Source: Pseudomonadota bacterium (lineage in GTDB: Bacteria > Pseudomonadota > Gammaproteobacteria > Steroidobacterales > Woeseiaceae). From it: a DNA stretch of 64,000 bases. Below, piece after piece: positions 20,359 through 30,870 of this stretch (the stretch's first letter is position 1; every line of letters begins with the position of its first letter). The stretch is from NCBI GenBank assembly GCA_022563195.1, contig JADFNV010000015.1, positions 657 to 64,656 on the forward strand, in the 5' to 3' direction. The notes beneath the pieces were generated by a model. That model saw only the letters and a list, made by a program, of their open reading frames with translations, had not been told where the DNA came from and did no database searches. The position numbers were made by a program, and so were the translations under genes.

Positions 20359-20982
20359 CTACAAATGATAGTTTCTCGCTACCAAGTAAACCTCACGGTT
20401 GGCCGCCCTGGAGGCCTTGGGTTTCTTGACTTTCAGGCGTCCAAAAGATTGCCGCGCATCAACCACAAACTGATCAAATCCTTCACCCTGAAACAGCTTG
20501 CAGATAAAGTCTCCCCGCGGCCCCAATACCTGCCGGGCAAAAGCCAGTGCAAGCTCGGCAAGGTGCATGGCGAGCGGCTGATCAACCGACCGAGTCCCGC
20601 TGATATTGGGAGCCATGTCACTCATTACAAGGTCGACACGCGTATCGGCCAGTAAATCCTGCAATGACCTGAGAACCTGGTCATTTGTAAAGTCGCCTTG
20701 TATGAATTCAACCGCTGGCAGCTCGTCCATCGGCAACAAGTCGATAGCCACGATGCGCACGCGCCCCTTCAGTTTCACAGTGACATACTGACTCCAGCTG
20801 CCGGGGGCCGCACCGAGATCAACGCATACCATGTCGGGCCGCAAAATTCGTTCCTTGCGGTCAATCTGTTCCAGCTTGTAGACGGCTCGTGAGCGCCAGC
20901 CATCCCGTCGCGCCTGTTGCACGTATGGATCGCTGGCCTGGCGTTCAAGCCAACGGCCGCTGCTGCGCCGGGGCTTACTCAT
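20359..20982 (-). CDS. rlmE: 23S rRNA (uridine-2'-O) methyltransferase RlmE (FtsJ)
   Basis: RlmE methylates U2552 in the A-loop of 23S rRNA and aids 50S maturation. The start MSKPRRSSGRWLERQ is conserved; the 16 upstream residues in the track are not. The SAM motif VDLGAAPGSWSQY is near residue 55. The K-D-K-E catalytic set is visible (K in AVYKLEQ, D in SDMAPN, K in FICKLFQG, E in REVYLVAR). Length is 207 aa. It lies directly upstream of ftsH, the usual neighbour. Confidence 0.97.
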   Translation of the reverse strand: MSKPRRSSGRWLERQASDPYVQQARRDGWRSRAVYKLEQIDRKERILRPDMVCVDLGAAPGSWSQYVTVKLKGRVRIVAIDLLPMDELPAVEFIQGDFTNDQVLRSLQDLLADTRVDLVMSDMAPNISGTRSVDQPLAMHLAELALAFARQVLGPRGDFICKLFQGEGFDQFVVDARQSFGRLKVKKPKASRAANREVYLVARNYHL

Positions 20983-21087
20983 GGGATAGCAGCCAATGCG
21001 CAAGGATTGGATCGTGACTCGCTGGTACACATGACGCCCATGCCCATAAGTGAATCACAAAAATAAAGACTGATGCCCAACAAGTAA

Positions 21088-21564
21088 TCAGACGTAGCGC
21101 ACCTGCGTTACTTCGAACTGTTTCTCGCCGCCCGGAGCCAGGAACGATATTTCGTCACCCTCGTTCTTGCCCATCATCGCCCGCGCAATGGGCGACGTAA
21201 ATGATATCAGTCCTTGCTTGATGTCCGCTTCATCCTCGCCGACGATCTTGTAGACAATTTCTTTGCCCGTGCCTTCGTCGAGCAAGTCAACCGTCGAACC
21301 AAACACAATTCGACCTCTCGCGTCGATCGCGGTGACATCTATGACCTGTAAGTTCGACAGCTTGCCCTCAAGCTCCTTGATGCGGCCTTCAATAAATCCT
21401 TGCTGATCTTTCGCGGCATGATATTCGGCGTTTTCCTTCAAGTCGCCGTGCGCACGTGCTTCGGCGATCGCTTTAATGACTGCGGGACGGTCGCCGCTCT
21501 TCAGCTTCTTGAGTTCATCTCGCAACAGTTCGTGACCTCGCACCGTCATCGGTACCTTGTTCAT
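21088..21564 (-). CDS. greA: transcription elongation factor GreA
   Basis: GreA stimulates transcript cleavage by backtracked RNA polymerase. The N-terminal coiled coil is present with the conserved tip acidic pair in [17 protein letters not shown] (about residues 37-53), followed by the FKBP-like C-terminal domain ending in EFEVTQV-type residues ([11 protein letters not shown]). Length (158 aa) is exactly the family norm. The start overlaps the carB stop by 4 bases, so the two are translationally coupled. Confidence 0.98.
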   Translation of the reverse strand: MNKVPMTVRGHELLRDELKKLKSGDRPAVIKAIAEARAHGDLKENAEYHAAKDQQGFIEGRIKELEGKLSNLQVIDVTAIDARGRIVFGSTVDLLDEGTGKEIVYKIVGEDEADIKQGLISFTSPIARAMMGKNEGDEISFLAPGGEKQFEVTQVRYV

Positions 21565-24500
21565 GCCGCTACCTCTTTGTGCAAATCCTGCAACCGGTTT
21601 ACGTCGCTGTTATCCAAGTGTTCTATGGCCTTGCACGTTGCGATCGCAGCACCGAGCGTCGTGTAATACGTGACGTTTCTGCGCACAGCCTCGGCTCGAA
21701 TCGAATGTGATTCATTGATCGCTTGCTTGCCTTCTGTCGTATTGACGATTAAATCAATTTCGGCGTTTTTGATCATGTCCACAATATGTGGCCTGCCTTC
21801 ACGAACCTTGTTAACACGACGACATGATACCCCAGCGGTGGCGAGTTTTTGCGCGGTACCGTGGGTGGCAACCAGGTCAAAACCCTGCCCCACGAGAATT
21901 TTTGCGAGTTCCACTGCGGCATCCTTGTCTCGATCACGAATACTGAGGAGGGCCGTGCCCTGCCGGGGCAGCACGACACCTGACGCAAGTTGTGCTTTGG
22001 CGTAAGCCTCTCCAAAAGAACGCCCGACCCCCATAACCTCCCCGGTTGACTTCATTTCGGGTCCCAATATCGGATCGGCTCCCGGGAACTTGATAAATGG
22101 AAACACAGCCTCTTTTACCGAAAAATACTCGGGTATGCGTTGGTTGACGAAGCCTTGCTTTGCCAAGGACTCACCCACCATGACTTTTGCTGCGATCTTG
22201 GCCAGCGGAATACCCGTCGCTTTGGACACGAAGGGAACGGTTCGCGATGCACGTGGATTGACCTCAAGCAAATAGACGACATCATTCTGTATCGCGAACT
22301 GCGTATTCATCAGGCCGATGACGTTTAGCCCCTTACACAGTTTAATCGCTTGTGCCGCCAGTTCTTTTTGGATTTCAGGCGACAAACTGAACGGCGGTAA
22401 TGAGCATCCCGAATCACCGGAGTGCACTCCCGCCTGTTCGATATGTTCCATGATCCCACCTATGAGTACATGTTCGCCATCACTGATACAGTCGACATCA
22501 ACCTCGGTCGCCAAGTCGAGAAAACGATCAAGCAGGACCGGGCTGTCGTTGGAAACGTCGATGGCGGCTTCCATATATGTCGCAAGGTCTTCCTCGCCGT
22601 GAACAACTTCCATCGCGCGCCCACCCAGCACATACGACGGCCGGACAATAAGTGGGAAGCCCACATCACCGCTGAGCCGCAGCGCCTCTTCCTTGTTGCG
22701 TGCCGTGCAGTTCGGGGGTTGCTTTAGTTGCAGCGACTCGACGAGCTGTTGAAACCGCTCACGGTCTTCAGCGAGGTCGATCGAATCCGGAGTCGTCCCG
22801 ATAATAGGCGCCCCCGCAGCCTCCAGTTCGCGTGCCAGTTTCAAAGGCGTCTGGCCACCGTACTGGACGATGACGCCATTCGGTTTTTCCTTGTCGATAA
22901 TTTCCAGGACATCTTCTAAAGTCAGCGACTCAAAATACAGGCGATCCGAGATATCGTAGTCCGTCGACACGGTCTCCGGATTGCAATTTACCATGATCGT
23001 TTCGTAGCCGATCTCTTTGAGTGCGATCGCGGCGTGCACGCAGCAATAGTCGAATTCGATGCCCTGGCCGATTCGATTTGGACCGCCACCGAGAATCATG
23101 ATCTTGGGCGCTTGCGTAGGATCAGCCTCGCATTCCTCCTCGTAAGTCGAATAAAGATACGCCGTTGTCGTCGCGAACTCGGCAGCACAGGTGTCCACGC
23201 GTTTGAATACGGGGCGAACTTTGTGGCGCAGACGTCGTTTGCGTACGGCCGCCTCGGCAACCCCGAGGAGCTCAGAGATACGTGCGTCGGAAAACCCCTT
23301 GCGCTTGATCGATCGCATCGTGGCCGCATTGAGCTTGGCCAGGCTGGTGTCGCGTATGGCCTGTTCGGTCTCGAGCAGATCGGCAATTTGTGCCAGGAAC
23401 CAGGGATCGATGCCGGTAATCTTGGCCACGTCGTCAATCGTATAACCGTGGCGCATCGCGTCTGCAACATACAAGAGGCGTTCCGCCCCTGGAATCCTCA
23501 GCTCGCGACGCAGCTGATCTCTCTCAGCGTCGGTCGCCAGTGATAGTGCCCGTTCATTGAGACCGGTGACACCCGTCTCGAGCCCTCGTAGGGCCTTTTG
23601 CAGCGATTCTTGGAACGTTCGGCCAATCGCCATGACTTCGCCCACCGACTTCATCTGTATTGTCAGTCGGTCGTTGGCGCCCGGAAATTTCTCGAATGTG
23701 AAGCGCGGAATTTTGGTAACCACGTAGTCGATACTGGGTTCAAACGAAGCCGGAGTGGCGCCACCGGTAATGTCATTTCTCAGCTCATCGAGTGTGAAAC
23801 CCACCGCAAGTTTGGCCGCAACCTTCGCGATCGGAAATCCCGTCGCCTTGGACGCCAGCGCCGATGAACGAGACACTCGTGGATTCATCTCAATGACAAG
23901 GACGCGACCGTCCGCAGGATTCACGGCAAACTGTACGTTGGAACCACCCGTTTCGACGCCGATCTTGCGCAATACGTCGATCGACGCGTTGCGCAGACGC
24001 TGATATTCCTTGTCGGTCAGAGTCTGTGCCGGTGCAACGGTAATGGAGTCACCCGTGTGTACCCCCATTGGATCCAGATTCTCGATGGCGCAGACAATGA
24101 TGCAATTGTCGTTGCGATCGCGAACGACCTCCATCTCGAATTCTTTCCAGCCCAGCAACGACTCATCCAGCAGCACTTCGGTCGTCGGCGACATTTCGAG
24201 ACCGTGCGTGACGATGCGTTTAAATTCCTCCAGGTTGTATGCGATGCCGCCACCTGTGCCACCTAAAGTGAACGACGGTCGAATAATCGTCGGAAAACCA
24301 ATGCTCTCTTGTTTGGAGACTGCCTCCTCGAGTGTGCGAGCAATCTCGGCCCTGGGTACTTCGAGTCCGATTTCGGTCATCGCCCGTCGAAACAAATCAC
24401 GATCCTCGGCCATGTCAATCGCTTCGCGCGATGCTCCGATCATCTCGACCTTGTATTTCTCAAGGACGCCCTCTCGCACCAGGTCCAGTGCGCAATTCAG

Positions 24501-24785
24501 TCCGGTCTGCCCACCCATGGTGGGTAGCAATGCGTCAGGTCTTTCTTTCTCGATGATTCTTTGTACTGCTGTCCATTGCACAGGCTCGATGTATACCGCG
24601 TCAGCAGTCTCCGGATCCGTCATGATCGTTGCCGGGTTCGAATTGACGAGAATGACCCGGTAACCCTCTTCTTTTAAGGCCTTGCACGCCTGTGCACCTG
24701 AATAATCGAACTCGCAGGCCTGACCGATGATGATCGGCCCTGCGCCGATCACCAGAACGCTCTCGATGTCACTTCGTCCGGGCAT
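21561..24785 (-). CDS. carB: carbamoyl phosphate synthase large subunit
   Basis: CarB makes carbamoyl phosphate from bicarbonate, ammonia and two ATP for arginine and pyrimidine synthesis. Two homologous ATP-grasp halves are visible ([20 protein letters not shown] at the N-terminus; [17 protein letters not shown] near residue 560) and a C-terminal MGS-like allosteric domain. The ATG at [10 protein letters not shown] is preferred; the track's first codon, four residues earlier, is a TTG. Length is about 1,074 aa. CarA lies upstream with a short AT-rich gap. Confidence 0.97.
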   Translation of the reverse strand: MPGRSDIESVLVIGAGPIIIGQACEFDYSGAQACKALKEEGYRVILVNSNPATIMTDPETADAVYIEPVQWTAVQRIIEKERPDALLPTMGGQTGLNCALDLVREGVLEKYKVEMIGASREAIDMAEDRDLFRRAMTEIGLEVPRAEIARTLEEAVSKQESIGFPTIIRPSFTLGGTGGGIAYNLEEFKRIVTHGLEMSPTTEVLLDESLLGWKEFEMEVVRDRNDNCIIVCAIENLDPMGVHTGDSITVAPAQTLTDKEYQRLRNASIDVLRKIGVETGGSNVQFAVNPADGRVLVIEMNPRVSRSSALASKATGFPIAKVAAKLAVGFTLDELRNDITGGATPASFEPSIDYVVTKIPRFTFEKFPGANDRLTIQMKSVGEVMAIGRTFQESLQKALRGLETGVTGLNERALSLATDAERDQLRRELRIPGAERLLYVADAMRHGYTIDDVAKITGIDPWFLAQIADLLETEQAIRDTSLAKLNAATMRSIKRKGFSDARISELLGVAEAAVRKRRLRHKVRPVFKRVDTCAAEFATTTAYLYSTYEEECEADPTQAPKIMILGGGPNRIGQGIEFDYCCVHAAIALKEIGYETIMVNCNPETVSTDYDISDRLYFESLTLEDVLEIIDKEKPNGVIVQYGGQTPLKLARELEAAGAPIIGTTPDSIDLAEDRERFQQLVESLQLKQPPNCTARNKEEALRLSGDVGFPLIVRPSYVLGGRAMEVVHGEEDLATYMEAAIDVSNDSPVLLDRFLDLATEVDVDCISDGEHVLIGGIMEHIEQAGVHSGDSGCSLPPFSLSPEIQKELAAQAIKLCKGLNVIGLMNTQFAIQNDVVYLLEVNPRASRTVPFVSKATGIPLAKIAAKVMVGESLAKQGFVNQRIPEYFSVKEAVFPFIKFPGADPILGPEMKSTGEVMGVGRSFGEAYAKAQLASGVVLPRQGTALLSIRDRDKDAAVELAKILVGQGFDLVATHGTAQKLATAGVSCRRVNKVREGRPHIVDMIKNAEIDLIVNTTEGKQAINESHSIRAEAVRRNVTYYTTLGAAIATCKAIEHLDNSDVNRLQDLHKEVAA

Positions 24786-24845
24786 GATTTTTCTCAAGAA
24801 TTCGCATTAAATGTAAATCATAAATCATTGTTTTTAAAAGTTAAA

Positions 24846-26003
24846 TTAGCTCGTTACTGTGGATCTTGCGCCGGTGAGTCTCCTGAAATCCATAATCTGG
24901 ATAAAGCGCTCAAACAATGGCAGCAAATCATGTGGTCCCGGACTGGCCTCGGGGTGCCCCTGGAAGCTGAAGGCCAGTTCGTCTTTGAGCGTAATGCCCT
25001 GCAGCGTCCCATCGAATAAGGAACGGTGGGTTGCCTCGACATTGTCGGGCAAGCTCTCCTCCTCGACGGTAAAACCATGATTCTGGCTGGTAATCAGGAC
25101 CCGGCCGCTTGCAAGGTCCTGCACCGGGTGATTTGCGCCATGATGCCCAAATTTCATCTTCACCGTTTTCGCACCCGCTGCGAGCGCCAGTAATTGGTGG
25201 CCCAGACAGATGCCAAATACCGGCACGCCAACACTTATGAATTCTTTAATTGCGGCAATCGCGTAGTCGCACGGCTCAGGATCTCCGGGCCCATTGGACA
25301 GAAAAATGCCATTCGGACGCAATGCCAGCGTTTCTTCGGCACTGGTCTTCGCGGGTACTACCGTCATGCGGCAGTCGAGATCAGACAGCAGGCGCAGGAT
25401 ATTGCGCTTGATGCCGAAGTCGTAGGCAACGACGTGATAATGGGCGACGCGCCGGCTCAGGATGCGTGCCTTACGACCGAAGCTGCTGCCATGACACCAC
25501 TGATACGCGATATCCGTAGTGACGAACTTGGCCAGATCCATGCCAGCGATGCCCGGAAACTTGCATGCGTGCTCGATGGCGATCTTGGGATCCACGTCAC
25601 CGGTCATGATGCAACCCGACTGCACGCCTTTCTCCCGAATGATTCTCGTGAGCTTGCGGGTATCGATGTCAGCGATCGCGACCGTGTTTCCCTGCAGCAG
25701 AAACTCACTGAAGGAGCGCTCTGAACGCCAATTACTGTTTACCAGGGAACTGTCACGGATGATCAGTCCCGACGCATGAATACGCGAGGATTCCATATCG
25801 TCGCTGTTGGTGCCGGTGTTGCCGATATGAGGACAAGTCAGTGTGACGATCTGGCGGCAGTACGACGGATCCGTCAGAATTTCCTGGTAACCCGTCATTG
25901 CAGTGTTGAAGACTACTTCGCCAATGGTCTTGCCCTCGGCCCCTACCGAGGTTCCGCGGAATATGGTTCCGTCTTGTAGTGCCAGAACAGCAGGCGTACT
26001 CAA
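24846..26003 (-). CDS. carA: carbamoyl phosphate synthase small subunit
   Basis: CarA is the glutamine amidotransferase subunit that feeds ammonia to CarB. The N-terminal domain starts at [17 protein letters not shown]. The class I amidotransferase nucleophile is in [15 protein letters not shown] (about residue 268), with the His/Glu pair in [13 protein letters not shown]. Length is 385 aa. A stem-loop lies about 25-50 bases upstream of the start, in the dapB-carA gap. Confidence 0.98.
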   Translation of the reverse strand: MSTPAVLALQDGTIFRGTSVGAEGKTIGEVVFNTAMTGYQEILTDPSYCRQIVTLTCPHIGNTGTNSDDMESSRIHASGLIIRDSSLVNSNWRSERSFSEFLLQGNTVAIADIDTRKLTRIIREKGVQSGCIMTGDVDPKIAIEHACKFPGIAGMDLAKFVTTDIAYQWCHGSSFGRKARILSRRVAHYHVVAYDFGIKRNILRLLSDLDCRMTVVPAKTSAEETLALRPNGIFLSNGPGDPEPCDYAIAAIKEFISVGVPVFGICLGHQLLALAAGAKTVKMKFGHHGANHPVQDLASGRVLITSQNHGFTVEEESLPDNVEATHRSLFDGTLQGITLKDELAFSFQGHPEASPGPHDLLPLFERFIQIMDFRRLTGARSTVTS

Positions 26004-26027
26004 AAGCGACCCTTTTCAGATACACAA

Positions 26028-26053
26028 AAGCGGAAGGACAGTGCCTCCCGCTT
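26028..26053 (-). terminator. stem-loop in the dapB-carA gap, terminator or leader attenuator
   Basis: Read as minus-strand RNA, AAGCGGGAGG pairs with CCTTCCGCTT over 10 bp (one G-U) around CACTGT, followed by a short U-rich run (TTGTG). It ends only about 25 bases before the carA ATG and 88 or more bases after the dapB stop. It may end the dapB transcript or attenuate carAB; the sequence does not decide. Confidence 0.5.
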
Positions 26054-26140
26054 GTTATTTCGCCGATCGCCAAGCGATCCGGCATAGTCTACTGAAGCAA
26101 TACTGGTCGCGCCAGACTGCGCGAGCGAAATCTTCTAAAA

Positions 26141-26929
26141 TTACGGTTTATCGAGTAGCACTTCGCGCATTCGATAACGCCCCGGACTTTGGCGGACCAC
26201 CCACCTGGCAGCGCGCAGCGCACCATCGGCAAACACCTGTCGTGATGTCACGCTATGTCGAAACGTTAGGCTTTCAGCCGATGATGAAAGTATTACCGAG
26301 TGGTCGCCGGGCACCTCGCCGCGTCGTTCAACCTCGAAGCGGATGTCACCGGCGGCTGGTTCACGGCTTTTGGCGTCAGGTTCGTACCAGGAGACATCGG
26401 CGAAATTCTGCCGTCTCGCCGCCGCAATAGCTTCGCCCAGCTTCAACGCAGTACCAGAAGGAGCATCGATTTTGTGCACATGGTGGATTTCGTGCACTTC
26501 AGCTTCGAAATCGAAACCAAGCAATGCCGCTGCTTGTCCGACCAGGCTTTCCAGCACCGCAATGCCAATACTCATGTTGCGGTCATAGACGACGGGAACT
26601 ATTGCTGACGCACTATCCAGACGGAGCTGTTGCTCAGCACTCAGGCCGCTGACACCGCAAACCAATGGTGTACCTTGTGCAACGATGGCCTGGAGGACTG
26701 TGTCCGTTGCTTCGGGCAAGCTGAAATCAATAAGCACATCGGCGGCGCCAACGACTCGATTGATGTCATCGCTAAGCAACAGATCGGATGATTGCCTGAG
26801 ATCCGAACATTGCTCCTCGTCGCGCACCCACAGACTCACCAGTTGACAATCCTCGGCTGCGTTGATCGCCTGTATGAGCGCCCGACCCATGCGGCCAGCA
26901 CCTGCGATACCAATAGAGACGGAATTGAT
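26141..26929 (-). CDS. dapB: 4-hydroxy-tetrahydrodipicolinate reductase, non-canonical start
   Basis: DapB reduces the product of DapA in the lysine/diaminopimelate pathway. The catalytic motif is EVHEIHHVHKIDAPSGTALKLG near residues 150-170, with a complete C-terminus. The first in-frame ATG (26,890) falls inside the NAD(P)H-binding motif GIAGAGRMG and would delete it. Between that ATG and the in-frame TAA upstream there is no ATG, GTG or TTG. An ATC at 26,927-26,929 follows AAGGAAG at proper spacing and gives a 262-aa protein with a normal N-terminus. The ATC start is inferred; a sequencing error or an ATT start two codons before GIAG are alternatives. Confidence 0.85.
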   Translation of the reverse strand: MNSVSIGIAGAGRMGRALIQAINAAEDCQLVSLWVRDEEQCSDLRQSSDLLLSDDINRVVGAADVLIDFSLPEATDTVLQAIVAQGTPLVCGVSGLSAEQQLRLDSASAIVPVVYDRNMSIGIAVLESLVGQAAALLGFDFEAEVHEIHHVHKIDAPSGTALKLGEAIAAARRQNFADVSWYEPDAKSREPAAGDIRFEVERRGEVPGDHSVILSSSAESLTFRHSVTSRQVFADGALRAARWVVRQSPGRYRMREVLLDKP

Positions 26930-26997
26930 GGCCGCTTCCTTTTCAGAGATCCAGATCGAAGATTACGGCACGGGCATTGCCGCCGCCAGTCGCCGGG

Positions 26998-28122
26998 CTA
27001 GCCGATGCGTTCAAAAAAACGTTTCACCGAATCCAGCCAACCACCGGCGCGCGGACTGTGTTTTTCGCCTCCGTCGCGGATCGAACTCTCAAACCGAGCC
27101 AGCAATTCCTTTTGCTCGGCCGTCAGATTAACAGGCGTCTCTACAGAAACTTTCGCAAACAAATCGCCTTTACGGGGGTCTCGCGCAGTCGTAACGCCTT
27201 TACCGCGCAATCGAAATATCTTGCCCGATTGCGTTCCGACCGGCACCTTCAGGGAAACATTGCCGTCCAGCGTCGGCAATTCAACGTCACCCCCAAGGGT
27301 GGCGGTCGCCATGCTGATAGGAATCTCGCAAGCCAGATCGGCGCCATCACGGGTAAAGAGTTTGTGCGCGTTTACACGTATCTCGACGTATAGATCGCCG
27401 GGCGGACCGCCATTCCTGCCTGCTTCGCCCTCGCCCGAAAGACGAATCCGGTCGCCATCGTCAACACCTGCCGGAACCTTGACCGCCAGTGTCTTGGTTT
27501 TTCGTATTCGTCCGCGACCCTGGCAGGCACCGCAAGGATCCGAAATCACTGTGCCGGCGCCCTTGCAGGCTGGACAGGATTGCTGAATCGAGAAAAACCC
27601 CTGCTGCATGCGAACCTGGCCCACGCCACCACAAGTTGAACATTTGACGGGCTGGGTGCCCTTTTTCGCGCCACTGCCCTCACAGCTCGAGCACGTCACT
27701 TGGGTTGGCACCTCAATGGCGACAGATTCACCGCTAACGGCCTTTTCCAGGTCAAGGCGCAGATCGTAGCCAAGGTCTGCACCGCGAAATACCTGGCTGC
27801 GACGTTGTCTTCCACCGCCAAAGATGTCACCGAATACATCGCCGAAAATATCGCCGAATCCTTCCCCACCAAAGCCTCCTGCGCCGCCGGTTCTGGCGCT
27901 GAGTCCATCGTGACCAAATCGATCGTAAGTTGCCCGTTTATCCGTATCGTTCAGGACCTCGTACGCTTCCTTGGATTCCTTGAATTTTGCCTCGGCGTTT
28001 TTGTCGTTTTTGTTCCGATCCGGGTGATGCTTCATAGCCATGCGACGATAGGCTTTCTTGATCTCCGCGGCTGCGGCCGTTTTCGGGACTCCAAGGACCT
28101 CGTAATAATCGCGTTTGGCCAT
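26998..28122 (-). CDS. dnaJ: chaperone protein DnaJ
   Basis: DnaJ is the Hsp40 co-chaperone that delivers substrates to DnaK and stimulates its ATPase. The J domain is at residues 1-70 with the HPD motif (MKHHPDRNK), followed by a Gly/Phe-rich linker. Four CxxCxGxG-type zinc motifs follow ([32 protein letters not shown]), then the C-terminal substrate domains. Length is 374 aa. It is downstream of dnaK, and dapB follows. Confidence 0.98.
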   Translation of the reverse strand: MAKRDYYEVLGVPKTAAAAEIKKAYRRMAMKHHPDRNKNDKNAEAKFKESKEAYEVLNDTDKRATYDRFGHDGLSARTGGAGGFGGEGFGDIFGDVFGDIFGGGRQRRSQVFRGADLGYDLRLDLEKAVSGESVAIEVPTQVTCSSCEGSGAKKGTQPVKCSTCGGVGQVRMQQGFFSIQQSCPACKGAGTVISDPCGACQGRGRIRKTKTLAVKVPAGVDDGDRIRLSGEGEAGRNGGPPGDLYVEIRVNAHKLFTRDGADLACEIPISMATATLGGDVELPTLDGNVSLKVPVGTQSGKIFRLRGKGVTTARDPRKGDLFAKVSVETPVNLTAEQKELLARFESSIRDGGEKHSPRAGGWLDSVKRFFERIG

Positions 28123-28136
28123 AGCTTCTTAACAAT

Positions 28137-28156
28137 GGGCGCCAGAAGAGGCGCCC
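28137..28156 (-). other. hairpin between dnaK and dnaJ
   Basis: A perfect 7-bp GC stem GGGCGCC/GGCGCCC with a 6-base loop lies between the dnaK stop and the dnaJ start, about 15 bases before dnaJ. No T-tract follows. Such a hairpin could protect the upstream dnaK message or reduce read-through, lowering DnaJ relative to DnaK. That role is inferred. Confidence 0.55.
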
Positions 28157-28180
28157 GTGCCCGATTTATTGATGCTTACC

Positions 28181-30100
28181 TTAGCCAGACTTCGACTTAT
28201 CGTCGTCCACTTCCTCAAATTCGGCATCCACCACATCATCATCTGTGGCATCCGATGTGGTTTGTCCAGACTCCTCTTCGACCTGCTCGGCGTAAAGCCT
28301 CTGTGCGAGGCCGCCCGACGCTTCGGCCAGCGCCGCGGTCTTGGCCTCGATGGCTTCCCTGTCGTCATTCTCCAGAGCCTTCTTTACATCCGAGATTGCC
28401 GATTCGACGCTGAGTCGTTCCTCGCCGCTGGCCTTGTCACCCAGCTCGCTGAGCGTTTTCTCCGCCGCATGAATCAGGCCGTCAGCCTGATTTCGTGCAT
28501 CGACGAGTTCGCGAAACTTGCGATCCTCTTCGGCATGACGTTCCGCATCGCCAACCATTTCTTCGATTTCTTCGTCTGAAAGCCCGCTCGATGCCTTGAT
28601 CACGATGGTTTGACTCTTGCCCGTTGCCTTGTCCTTGGCCGACACGTTCAATATGCCGTTCGCATCGATGTCAAAGGTCACCTCAATCTGCGGTAAGCCG
28701 CGAGGTGCCGGCGGAATATTTGCCAGATCGAATCGTCCCAGTGATTTGTTGTCGATTGAACGCTCCCTCTCGCCCTGCAGCACATGAATGGTCACGGCGG
28801 ACTGATTGTCGTCCGCCGTCGAGAACACTTGTTCGGCGTTCGCCGGGATCGTTGTATTCTTTTCGATCAGCTTGGTCATCACGCCACCGAGCGTCTCGAT
28901 ACCGAGCGACAGAGGTGTAACGTCGAGCAACAGAACGTCCTTGACGTCTCCGGCAAGCACGCCGCCCTGAATCGCGGCACCCAATGCGACAGCTTCGTCT
29001 GCGTTTACGTCTTTGCGCGGCTCCTGCCCGAAGAAGTTCTGAACCTCTTCTTGCACCTTGGGCATGCGCGTCTGCCCGCCGACGAGGATTACGTCATCAA
29101 TCTCGTTTACCTTCAGCCCGGCGTCGTTGAGCGCGACCTTGCACGGGGCGATCGTGGCCGCAATCAGTTCCTCGACCAGTGACTCGAGTTTGGCTCTCGT
29201 AAGCTTGATATTGAGGTGTTTGGGACCACTCGCATCCGCCGTGATATACGGCAGGTTGACCTCGGTCTGCTGTTGGGTCGAGAGTTCGATCTTCGCCGTC
29301 TCGGACGCTTCCTTGAGGCGCTGCATTGCGAGCGGGTCCTTGGTGATGTCGACACCGCTTTCGCGCTCGAATTCGGACGCCAGGTACGTGATTACGCGCA
29401 TGTCGAAGTCTTCACCGCCAAGGAACGTGTCGCCATTCGTGGCCAGAACCTCGAACTGATGCTCACCGTCGACCTCCGCGATCTCGATGATTGAGACATC
29501 GAAGGTACCGCCACCCAGGTCGAACACAGCGATCTTCGCGTCGCCGCGTTTCTTGTCCATGCCATAGGCCAGTGCCGCGGCAGTTGGCTCATTGATGATG
29601 CGCTTGACGTCGAGGCCAGCGATCTTGCCCGCATCCTTAGTCGCCTGGCGTTGCGAGTCGTTGAAGTACGCCGGCACGGTTACAACGGCTTCCGTGACGG
29701 CTTCACCAAGATAATCCTCGGCGGTCTTTTTCATTTTCATCAATACACGAGCGGAAATTTCGGGCGGCGCCATCTTCTTGCCGTTTGCCTCAACCCAGGC
29801 GTCGCCATTGTCGGCCTTCGCGATCGTATAGGACACCATGTCGATATCACGCTGTACGACGTCATCGTCAAATCGGCGTCCAATCAGACGTTTGACCGCG
29901 AACAAGGTGTTGGTCGGGTTCGTCACTGCCTGGCGCTTGGCGGATTGCCCCACCAACACCTGGTCGTCCTTGCTAAACGCCACAATCGACGGCGTGGTGC
30001 GATCGCCCTCGCTGTTTTCAATAACCCTTGGCGCATCGCCCTCCATCACCGCTACGCAGGAGTTCGTGGTACCCAAGTCGATACCAATAATTTTTCCCAT
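28181..30100 (-). CDS. dnaK: chaperone protein DnaK
   Basis: DnaK is the Hsp70 chaperone. The nucleotide-binding domain starts with [16 protein letters not shown], has [13 protein letters not shown] near residue 194 and [11 protein letters not shown] near residue 340. The interdomain linker [18 protein letters not shown] follows, then the substrate domain and an acidic C-terminal tail ([15 protein letters not shown]). Length is 639 aa. A clear sigma-32 type promoter lies just upstream. Confidence 0.99.
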   Translation of the reverse strand: MGKIIGIDLGTTNSCVAVMEGDAPRVIENSEGDRTTPSIVAFSKDDQVLVGQSAKRQAVTNPTNTLFAVKRLIGRRFDDDVVQRDIDMVSYTIAKADNGDAWVEANGKKMAPPEISARVLMKMKKTAEDYLGEAVTEAVVTVPAYFNDSQRQATKDAGKIAGLDVKRIINEPTAAALAYGMDKKRGDAKIAVFDLGGGTFDVSIIEIAEVDGEHQFEVLATNGDTFLGGEDFDMRVITYLASEFERESGVDITKDPLAMQRLKEASETAKIELSTQQQTEVNLPYITADASGPKHLNIKLTRAKLESLVEELIAATIAPCKVALNDAGLKVNEIDDVILVGGQTRMPKVQEEVQNFFGQEPRKDVNADEAVALGAAIQGGVLAGDVKDVLLLDVTPLSLGIETLGGVMTKLIEKNTTIPANAEQVFSTADDNQSAVTIHVLQGERERSIDNKSLGRFDLANIPPAPRGLPQIEVTFDIDANGILNVSAKDKATGKSQTIVIKASSGLSDEEIEEMVGDAERHAEEDRKFRELVDARNQADGLIHAAEKTLSELGDKASGEERLSVESAISDVKKALENDDREAIEAKTAALAEASGGLAQRLYAEQVEEESGQTTSDATDDDVVDAEFEEVDDDKSKSG

Positions 30101-30142
30101 GTCTATACTCCGAAATCTTCAGGAATTCTTCCAAACTGGCTG

Positions 30143-30172
30143 ATACGTGGGGCCACAAACGCTTGTTTCAAG
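30143..30172 (-). promoter_or_regulatory. sigma-32 (heat-shock) promoter of dnaK
   Basis: On the minus strand CTTGAAA and CCCCACGTAT are separated by 13 bases, a near-perfect match to the RpoH consensus. The site lies about 43-72 bases upstream of the dnaK ATG. It gives dnaK-dnaJ a heat-shock promoter independent of grpE. Confidence 0.85.
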
Positions 30173-30192
30173 CCACATCCGGCCTTTTTTGC

Positions 30193-30765
30193 TCAGTCGC
30201 CGGTGGTCTCTTCAGGCACTTCCATGGCGACGATCACCCTGGCCGGCCGCAGCAGGCGACCATTCAACGCATAGCCTTTCTGAATCACGGTCACGATCGA
30301 ACCGGGTTCGAGGTCGGCTGATGGCTGCATGCTTATGGCTTCGTGCCGTTCAGGGTCGAACGGCTCGCCTTCCGGATCAACTTCCTCGACGCCAAATCGC
30401 GCCAAAGCACCGGTCAGTAATTTGAGGGTGGCTTCGGCGCCCGCGCGCAGGCTGTCAGCATCCGCCGAATCCGTCGCTTCAAGGCCCAATTCCAGGCTGT
30501 CTTTGACGGCCAGCAGCTCCTTGCCAAATCCTTCCAGCGCAAAATTGCGTGCGTGTTCGACATCGCGACTCGCGCGCTTGCGTACATTTTCGACCTCGGC
30601 GGACGCCCGCAGGTACAGATCCCAATTTTCGTCGGCCTTTGCCTGTATCGCGGCCATTACTGACTCGACATCATCGTCCGCTGCGGCCGGCGTATCGTCG
30701 GTTACTTCGGTTTCTGTACTCTCGTCGCCGGACTTGGGCACCGGGCGATCTGGCTGACCACTCAT
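30193..30765 (-). CDS. grpE: nucleotide exchange factor GrpE
   Basis: GrpE releases ADP from DnaK. The 190-aa protein has an acidic, disordered N-terminus, a long helical stretch (about residues 35-100) and the C-terminal beta wing ending in ALNGRLLRPARVIVA, the family signature. It lies between hrcA and dnaK; an RpoH-like promoter precedes it. Confidence 0.98.
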   Translation of the reverse strand: MSGQPDRPVPKSGDESTETEVTDDTPAAADDDVESVMAAIQAKADENWDLYLRASAEVENVRKRASRDVEHARNFALEGFGKELLAVKDSLELGLEATDSADADSLRAGAEATLKLLTGALARFGVEEVDPEGEPFDPERHEAISMQPSADLEPGSIVTVIQKGYALNGRLLRPARVIVAMEVPEETTGD

Positions 30766-30813
30766 TGCTGGTTAATTCCCATTACGATTCGCAGGCTGTC
30801 ACCGCAGCTTCGA

Positions 30814-30842
30814 AGTGTGGGGTTCTGCCGGCAAATATCAAG
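30814..30842 (-). promoter_or_regulatory. candidate sigma-32 promoter of grpE
   Basis: On the minus strand CTTGATA and CCCCACACT are separated by 13 bases, resembling the RpoH consensus (CTTGAAA / CCCCAT). It lies in the hrcA-grpE gap about 50 bases before the grpE ATG. It is weaker than the dnaK site but has the same spacing. Confidence 0.6.
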
Positions 30843-30870
30843 AGCGCTACGACGTTTTTTACCCTGGCGC

